A DNA stretch of 8,166 nucleotides from Croceicoccus sp. (GTDB lineage Bacteria; Pseudomonadota; Alphaproteobacteria; Sphingomonadales; Sphingomonadaceae): contig JAPYSD010000133.1 in assembly GCA_029936705.1 (NCBI GenBank), forward strand, positions 1 to 8,166, in the 5' to 3' direction. Shown one piece after another: positions 6,295 to 8,166 of the stretch (the stretch's first letter is position 1; each line of letters starts with the position of its first letter). A program made the position numbers and the translations under genes. The notes under the pieces are model-generated. The model saw only the letters and a program-made list of their open reading frames with translations, searched no databases and was not told where the DNA came from.

Positions 6295-6311
6295 CGGCGG
6301 CCATGCCGCCG
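6295..6311 (+). promoter_or_regulatory. GC-rich hairpin in the nuclease leader
   Basis: CGGCGGC (6295-6301) and GCCGCCG (6305-6311) pair as a 7-bp all-GC stem with a CAT loop, 42 bases before the nuclease ATG. A T-run lies upstream (6282-6287), not downstream, so it is not an intrinsic terminator for either direction. In mRNA it would be a stable leader stem that could modulate translation. Confidence 0.35.
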
Positions 6312-6353
6312 CGTGACAATGCGTACCGCCTCAAACTAATCCACGAGACCGCA

Positions 6354-7439
6354 ATGAAACATGTCCTTCCCGTCCTCCTGGCTGCGGTCTGCCTCTCAGC
6401 CTGCCAGAGCTCTCAGGACAATGAGCAAGCCCGGGCTGTCTGGGGAGGGGACTACGAAGCAGCTCCTGTCCAGACGGACCCCGAGACAGGCGAACAGCGC
6501 ACTCTCAATCCCGCTGCAGAGCCTCCGAGGTCTGGCAACAGCTTCAACGGATGCGAAAAAATGTATCCAGGAGGCACCGCCCCCGCGATCGTCGCACCCG
6601 AATTCAAAGAAGTGATCGAACCGACCTACACCGTTCTTTGCTACCGCGCATTCGCTCTCGGACATTCAGGCCGAACGCGCACCGCACTCTGGTCTGCCGA
6701 ACTCATCGATAAGACGAGCCTCGGGCTGGCGTCTGAAGTCGCCCGTGTCGACCGTTTCGCCGCCGACGACAACCTGCCGGAATCCCACCGGGCTGAGCTC
6801 ACCGACTACCGCGGGTCTGGATGGGAAAGGGGGCATCTTGCTCCGTCTGCAGACATGCCGACGCCAGCTGCACAGGAAGAAAGCTTTCGCCTCTCCAATA
6901 TCGTCCCGCAAAATGGCGCGATGAACGGCGGGCCATGGCGCGAACTGGAAATGCGCGTTCGACAGGAAGCCCGCAAACGGCGCGTCTTCCTTGTTACTGG
7001 ACCAATTTTCAGAGGCTCGACCCAGACGCTCGATCGGCGCGTTCTGGTGCCAACGGCGCTCTTCAAAGCCATGTTCGCGGTCAATAAGGGCGCGACCGTC
7101 TTCATCATGGAGAACAATGACAGCGCCAAGACCTACACGCTTAGCGTCGATCAGTTCACCAAGACCTTCGGTCTCGATCCCTTTCCAGCTCTTCCCGATG
7201 CTGTCCGAACTCATGACATAGCTCGCGGACCCATTCCTGTTCCCAAGACTGCAGCACTCGATAACGAACCGGCATCAGCGTCCAGCCCCGAAGAAGAATT
7301 GGAGGGGAAAACGCCGCGGCCCTGCGGTAAATGGGCGGCGAAGCGCGGAACACAGTACATCGTCGATGTAGAGACCTTCCAGAAGCAATACAATCGACCG
7401 CCGGCTCCCGACGAATACGAACTTTGCGACAAGGTCTGA
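6354..7439 (+). CDS. Lipoprotein DNA/RNA non-specific endonuclease (NUC family, ERGH variant)
   Basis: The predicted role is sugar-non-specific cleavage of DNA and RNA with a His-metal mechanism, outside the cytoplasm. The N-terminus is a lipoprotein signal (MKHVLPVLLAAVCLSAC), so the mature protein should start at Cys17, be lipidated and be membrane-tethered. The nuclease domain spans about 90-285. Its signature reads GSGWERGHLAPSADM, with H161 as general base. It is followed by SNIVPQN (181-187) and N191-GGPW-x-x-x-E199. The N191/E199 spacing of 8 equals that of Serratia nuclease N119/E127. The usual DRGH Asp is Glu158 here. A C-terminal extension (about 300-361) rich in Pro/Glu, with Cys324 and Cys358, is not part of the core. 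The start at 6354 is fixed by the signal peptide; upstream in-frame GTG/ATG codons would bury it. The ribosome site is weak. No cytoplasmic inhibitor gene is evident. Confidence 0.92.
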   Translation: MKHVLPVLLAAVCLSACQSSQDNEQARAVWGGDYEAAPVQTDPETGEQRTLNPAAEPPRSGNSFNGCEKMYPGGTAPAIVAPEFKEVIEPTYTVLCYRAFALGHSGRTRTALWSAELIDKTSLGLASEVARVDRFAADDNLPESHRAELTDYRGSGWERGHLAPSADMPTPAAQEESFRLSNIVPQNGAMNGGPWRELEMRVRQEARKRRVFLVTGPIFRGSTQTLDRRVLVPTALFKAMFAVNKGATVFIMENNDSAKTYTLSVDQFTKTFGLDPFPALPDAVRTHDIARGPIPVPKTAALDNEPASASSPEEELEGKTPRPCGKWAAKRGTQYIVDVETFQKQYNRPPAPDEYELCDKV

Positions 7440-7548
7440 GCTCGACGCCGCTATATCTGCCATCAGCAGCAAACAGGCGGATCAAAAATCCCAGGTGCAG
7501 CCATTCAAGACTGCAATTCGCCCGCGGCTCTTAGGAGACAATGAACCC

Positions 7549-7806
7549 ATGAAGATCGATCCCGGCACTGGACCTCTGCTCGACGGCGACAAGCAAATCA
7601 CCATTGGTGATCTCGACCTCGTCCTGACCGGCGAAAGCCTGACCATCAAAGGCCACCTCAAGCTTACCGGCGGGGCAAACGACGCAGAAACCGCGCGCGA
7701 ATTGAGCGCCATTCTCGCTCGCGCCGCAGAAGAGCTTGCCGCCCGCCAAGAGGCTCCAGACCAGCCGCTTCCTTCCGACCCGAAGTTCGGATCGGCCTTT
7801 GACTAA
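7549..7806 (+). CDS. Hypothetical protein (85 aa)
   Basis: This is a small acidic protein of unknown function. It begins MKIDPGTGPLLDGDKQITIG and continues with a beta-like stretch (LDLVLTGESLTIKGHLKLTG). An amphipathic, probably coiled helix follows (about 43-64, ETARELSAILARAAEELAA), then a Pro-rich tail. No signal or membrane segment. ATG 7549 is the best start, but AGGAG (7533-7537) is 11 bases away. The same ribosome site is only three bases from another ATG (7541) that opens a three-codon ORF whose TGA overlaps this start as ATGA. An in-frame GTG at 7495 would add 18 residues but has no ribosome site. It lies 109 bases after the nuclease gene on the same strand. Confidence 0.65.
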   Translation: MKIDPGTGPLLDGDKQITIGDLDLVLTGESLTIKGHLKLTGGANDAETARELSAILARAAEELAARQEAPDQPLPSDPKFGSAFD

Positions 7807-8073
7807 CCTTAATCCGACAAACCGCCCAGGGGAGGTCGACCGGCTCATGTAAAAGATGAATTATAACAAGCATTTTTAATTATAATCTCGTTGCCCAGGC
7901 AACAATAAAAACTTAACTCATCATCTGTAGATGAAACGCCGATCGCCTTCGAAGGAAGGCACAGCAGAGTTAACGTTTTTTCCAGAAATCAACCGCTCGG
8001 GGGCGCGGTCCGATCTCCATCGAAATCAATAACCGACCGGAGAGGCGCGCTTGCGAGAAACAAGGGGGTCTGC
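7807..8073. other. AT-rich intergenic region with nested inverted repeats before terD
   Basis: No coding frame is credible here. The region holds a direct repeat of AATTATAA (7859-7866 and 7878-7885), the second copy running into a consensus-like TATAAT (7881-7886). It also holds an inverted repeat GTTGCC-CA-GGCAAC (7890-7903) and the multi-branched structure described separately. No matching -35 was found for the TATAAT. The 3' end supplies a strong ribosome site (AAGGGGG, 8062-8068) for the TerD-family gene. Confidence 0.5.
7907..7981 (+). promoter_or_regulatory. Candidate structured leader or small RNA with three-way-junction fold
   Basis: A long outer stem pairs AAAAACTTAACTC (7907-7919) with GAGTTAACGTTTTT (7967-7980), giving 13 base pairs with one bulged C (7974). 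Inside it are two hairpins: TCATC-TGTA-GATGA (7921-7934) and GCCTT-CGAAGG-AAGGC (7945-7960). The 3' strand ends in six Ts. This could be the 5' leader of the TerD-family gene, a small RNA or an unconventional terminator of the 85-residue gene. It matches no riboswitch class I know. Confidence 0.35.
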
Positions 8074-8166
8074 ATGACCATTTCGCTTGCCAAGAACCAA
8101 TCAGTCAGTCTCACCAAGCAGTCCGACGGCGGGCTCAAGACCATCACGCTCGGCGTGGGCTGGGAC
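8074..8166 (+). CDS. TerD-family protein, 3'-partial
   Basis: Only the first 31 codons are in the window. They read MTISLAKNQSVSLTKQSDGG followed by LKTITLGVGWD. This is the conserved opening of TerD-domain proteins (TerD/TerE/TerZ/CABP1 type), in which a short beta strand, the S-L-T-K segment and a G-x-G-W-D turn recur. Family members bind calcium and act in tellurite resistance and general envelope, phage or oxidative stress responses, usually as part of a ter operon. The start is well supported by AGGGGG (8063-8068) five bases before the ATG. The gene probably opens a ter cluster to the right. Which family member it is cannot be told from this fragment. Confidence 0.88.
   Translation, partial: MTISLAKNQSVSLTKQSDGGLKTITLGVGWD

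Noticed and set aside
7989..8060. Possible pseudoknot from CGGTC/GACCG and TCTCC/GGAGA in the terD leader
   Set aside because: The pairings are five bases each, share a base and are expected by chance in GC-rich sequence.
1..8166. CRISPR array, tRNA, rRNA, insertion sequence or integrase
   Set aside because: I found no regularly spaced repeats, no tRNA-like cloverleaf and no transposase or recombinase motif on either strand.

Overview
The window looks like accessory DNA, probably a large plasmid or genomic island, from an alphaproteobacterium. A sphingomonad-type host is my best guess from the GC-rich coding frames, codon use and short gaps between genes. This is inference: there is no rRNA, tRNA or housekeeping marker to anchor taxonomy, and no transposase, integrase or replication gene. 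Genes I can name are an orphan DNA methyltransferase (3423-4166), a membrane-anchored EAL cyclic-di-GMP phosphodiesterase (4751-6181), a lipoprotein DNA/RNA non-specific nuclease (6354-7439) and the first codons of a TerD-family stress/tellurite protein (8074 to the right edge). A DUF2384 (MbcA/ParS/Xre antitoxin C-terminal) domain is visible in 2478-2906. The rest are hypothetical.

Layout. 1-1471 holds two tandem plus-strand genes that I recognise as diverged paralogues. The first is cut by the left edge and also broken near nt 601: its true C-terminus continues in another frame to 747. 1472-2311 is a minus-strand single-pass membrane protein whose stop codon abuts that of the second paralogue. 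2312-2477 is a control region between divergent genes, with a hairpin, a 12-bp palindrome and candidate promoters both ways. 2478-3236 carries the DUF2384-type ORF and a 96-residue hypothetical. 3237-3422 contains what seems to be a frameshifted remnant just before the methyltransferase. After a 92-residue hypothetical (4275-4553) come the EAL gene and the nuclease gene, each behind a leader of about 170-200 bases. An 85-residue hypothetical (7549-7806) is followed by an AT-rich gap of 267 bases. That gap has an unusual nested inverted-repeat structure ending in a T-run, and then the terD-like start.

No single pathway links these genes. The common theme is defence, stress and envelope functions typical of cargo regions: DNA modification, an antitoxin-like domain, an exported nuclease, c-di-GMP turnover and Ter stress response. 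I do not see a convincing complete new system. The best leads are the tandem paralogue family, the unpaired DUF2384 protein with its operator-like palindrome, the ERGH-variant lipoprotein nuclease, and the structured intergenic region before terD.
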